10,000 nt of DNA from Salpingoeca rosetta. Taxonomy: Eukaryota; Opisthokonta; Choanoflagellata; Craspedida; Salpingoecidae. Positions 8,134 to 10,000 of the stretch are shown in pieces. Each line of letters starts with the position of its first letter. Position 1 is the first letter of the stretch. Both the position numbers and the translations under genes were made by a program. Under the pieces are notes generated by a model that was not told the origin of the DNA, did no database searches, and saw nothing but the letters and a program-made list of their open reading frames with translations. The stretch spans positions 1,008,876 through 1,018,875 of the forward strand of contig NW_004754932.1 in the NCBI RefSeq assembly GCF_000188695.1. The letters are read 5' to 3'.

Positions 8134-8302
8134 GACTCATCGGCCGTAACAGTGTGCTCAGAATGAACCCCTTTAACTCCACAATTGCGTCATCTGCATT
8201 CAGAAGACCCTGGTGGGATATAAGCTAGTACAATAACCGTGCCCATTGTGGGGGATCCCCCTCCGGGATATCCAGCTCTGTCACTAAACGCGCTATCGTA
8301 GG
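8134..8302 (-). other. Candidate 3'-terminal exon region of the SH3 gene, structure unresolved
   Basis: Three readings compete. (A) Acceptor TTCAG at 8303 in phase 1 gives a tail starting PYDSAFSDRAGYPGGGSP and stopping at TGA 8192-8190. (B) The same acceptor in phase 0 gives PTIARLVTELDIPEGDPPQW and so on, stopping at TAG 8227-8225. (C) Acceptor CCACCAG at 8210, preceded by a branch-point-like TACTAGC, gives GLLNADDAIVELKGFILS and so on up to a strong donor GTC|GTAAGT at 8133, joining an exon starting at 7978. Frames A and B need different donors in the preceding exon (8520; or 8509 or 8467). An AATAAA at 7991-7986 favours a stop before that point. Confidence 0.4.
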
Positions 8303-8337
8303 CTGAACCTTCATGTATCAAGGACGAACACGCACAA

Positions 8338-8414
8338 CAACACAACAACACACACACACACACACACACGTACACAAACAACACACACACACACACACAC
8401 ACGCACACACACAC
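8338..8414. repeat. (CA)n array with CGTACACAAACA module, intron of the SH3 gene
   Basis: ACAACAACA leads into (CA)n, then CGTACACAAACA, then more CA. It lies between the last SH3 exon and the candidate terminal exon. Confidence 0.9.
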
Positions 8415-8521
8415 AGAAAGCTGATCATAAAATGAGTGAAGAAAGAAAAAAGAAAGTCAAATCGTACAGGAGTGATGTGACACGGGATGCCACACTGCCT
8501 GCACATCACATCATCTGCACG

Positions 8522-9527
8522 TATTCGCGCGGAAAACATGCCAGTTTGGTTTGTGGTTGCCAACACACCTTGCCACCACACGTCATCGGACGTGTCTGTC
8601 AGGGTGATCACATCACCAGCGCTGCCACGACAAAACAAGAGAGAAAAACGTGAGCTTGTTGGTGTGTGTGTGTGTGTGTGCGCGTGTGCGTGCGTGCGTG
8701 CGTGCGTGCGTACGTGTGTGTGTGTGCGTGCGTGCGTGTGTGTGTGTGTACCACACCGCATCGTATTGTAGGCCGCACTGAACATCTTACCGAATGGACA
8801 GCTCATCGCTTTCCTGGGCGTCGTAGTCATACAGCACGCGGCATTGTCCAGCTGTGTTTGTGGCCAAGCACGGAAACACAAGCAGCCAGAAACGAGAAGG
8901 AAGCAGGCGCAGACGCGGGTGCGCTGTGAGAAAGGAGAATTGTGAAGCGTTGAATGGCACACCAAAAGGGCACAAAGGCGGAAGAAGAAGAGGAAAAAGA
9001 AAAAGAAGAAGACATGTCGACACACAAACCACCACCAGCAGCGCATCACCCACGCGCACGCACCTCCTTGTTGTGATGGCGGCTGTTGTTGCTGCTGGTA
9101 TGTCGGCACATCACCATACATCTCCTCTTGCTGCGGCTGCGGCTGCGACGCGACGTCTCCATAGTACGCATCCTGCCCGCTCGGCATGGGCGGTGGCGGC
9201 GGCGGCGGTGCTGGCGCTGGTGCCCCATGCTGCTGGGGTTGCGAAGACGGCGGCGGAGGAGGCGGCGGTGGGGCCGGTGCACCTTGTTGCTGGGGTGGCG
9301 GCTGTTGGAACTGAGGTTGTGCTGGTGGCGCGTGTGCAGGCACGTCCGTGTCGCTAAAGTCGTCATCATCGTCCGAAAAGTCGTCGTCGCTGTCCTGCGC
9401 CTGGGCATAGCCTATCGGCGAGCACGCAACAACAACTCCAGTTAGTACGTCTCGTTGCTTGTTGCGTGCAGCTTGTTGCTGTTGCTGTTGTTGTTGTTGC
9501 TGTTGTTGTTGTTGTTGTTGTTGATGA

Positions 9528-9561
<34 letters not shown>

Positions 9562-9566
9562 GATGA

Positions 9567-9611
<45 letters not shown>

Positions 9612-9954
9612 GTCGTCGTCGTCGTACTGGCGGCAATTTCATAACATGGGACGCAGTGCCATAGCAAGAAGCAGAAAGCATATCCCACCCCAACCCACAA
9701 ACAAAGAAACACACACACACATACGCGCGCGCACCTTGGCCGTTGGTGATGACGCCATAGCCCTCGTTCGTGTCTGGTTGCGGGGAGGTGGGCGGCATGT
9801 TGCCGTATGCCTGCGCAGCAGACGACACGACCTCAATACCGGGCGCAATCCCAAACTGACTGTCGTTCTGGGAAAGCCGGTTCTCCTCCTCCAGCAGCGC
9901 CTGGGGATCGATGTTGTACTCGGGCGGCAGCACAAGCCGGTACCGCATGCATCC
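8522..9954 (-). CDS. SH3-domain, polyproline adaptor-like protein (3' part of gene; 5' end outside window)
   Basis: Supported exons: 9954-9735, 9411-9064, 8851-8791, and 8621 to about 8522; phases chain 1, 1, 2. Exon one reads GCMRYRLVLPPEYNIDPQ and then an acidic, Gln-rich segment. The sequence before it ends TTGTCCAG, so it is probably an internal exon, though its ATG (9948) could be a start. Exon two carries an acidic DDDFSDDDDDFSD tract, two polyproline runs of 7-8 residues and two YGDV motifs. Exons three and four make an SH3 domain: RVLYDYDAQESDELSIRAGD, then DVWWQG, then TGMFSAR. Polyproline with an SH3 suggests a cytoplasmic adaptor tied to actin, endocytosis or tyrosine signalling, and the YGDV tyrosines could be phosphorylated; both are inference. 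I do not recognise the family. The C-terminus beyond SARI is unresolved (see the next entry). Confidence 0.7.
8660..8749. repeat. (TG)n/(CGTG)n array in the intron splitting the SH3 domain
   Basis: TG units, then CGTGCGTG units, then TG. It occupies most of the 169-base intron between 8790 and 8622. Confidence 0.95.
9477..9611. repeat. (TTG)n triplet array (CAA on transcript), intronic
   Basis: Long TTG runs interrupted by CTG and by two GATGATGTTG units. It lies in the intron between 9734 and 9412 of the SH3 gene. In one frame it would read as polyglutamine, but that frame cannot be joined in phase to the preceding exon. Confidence 0.95.
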
Positions 9955-10000
9955 CTGGACAAGACCGCGTGCGCAATCATACGCATACATGCATCAAAAC

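Noticed and set aside
8318..9718. A 466-codon continuous open frame with polyGln, polyPro and part of an SH3 domain
   Set aside because: It crosses three introns and misses the first SH3 exon, which lies in another frame. The phase-consistent spliced model explains it better.

Overview
The window is from an intron-dense nuclear genome. Every reading frame that looks like protein is short and stops at a GT/AG splice site, and the introns are full of (CA)n/(TG)n, (GA)n and (TTG)n arrays. There is no sign of bacterial operons, tRNAs, rRNAs or CRISPR. The moderate GC content, the short introns (about 120-320 bases) and the extracellular coiled-coil and adaptor proteins fit a unicellular relative of animals such as a choanoflagellate, for example Salpingoeca. 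That placement is inference; the sequence only shows an intron-rich eukaryote.

Both genes I can support are on the minus strand. The larger one is complete in the window: 20 exons from the ATG at 7345-7343 to the TAA at 930-928. The intron phases chain perfectly and the spliced length is 2520 nt, giving 839 residues. It encodes a secreted protein with a signal peptide, a threonine-rich stretch, a long Ala/Thr/Ser coiled-coil stalk, and three tandem copies of a domain that resembles the C-terminal globular domain of CTHRC1 (collagen triple helix repeat containing 1). There is no collagen Gly-X-Y segment; the coiled coil sits where collagen would be. Homologous splice positions recur in the three domains, which points to duplication of an exon block.

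Upstream of it on the same strand (about 7.9-10 kb) is the 3' part of a second gene, a cytoplasmic adaptor-like protein. It has an acidic DDDFSD segment, two polyproline runs, two YGDV motifs and one SH3 domain split across two exons. Its 5' end lies beyond the right edge. Its 3' end cannot be settled from the sequence: three splice models give three different C-termini.

The left 0.9 kb is 3' flanking DNA and holds two copies of a roughly 480-bp direct repeat. The rest is intronic microsatellite, some of it placed so that alternative splicing or intron retention would stay in frame and add His-Thr/Leu-Ser repeats to the secreted protein. That gene, a tri-headed coiled-coil protein with CTHRC1-like domains, is the most interesting content of the window.
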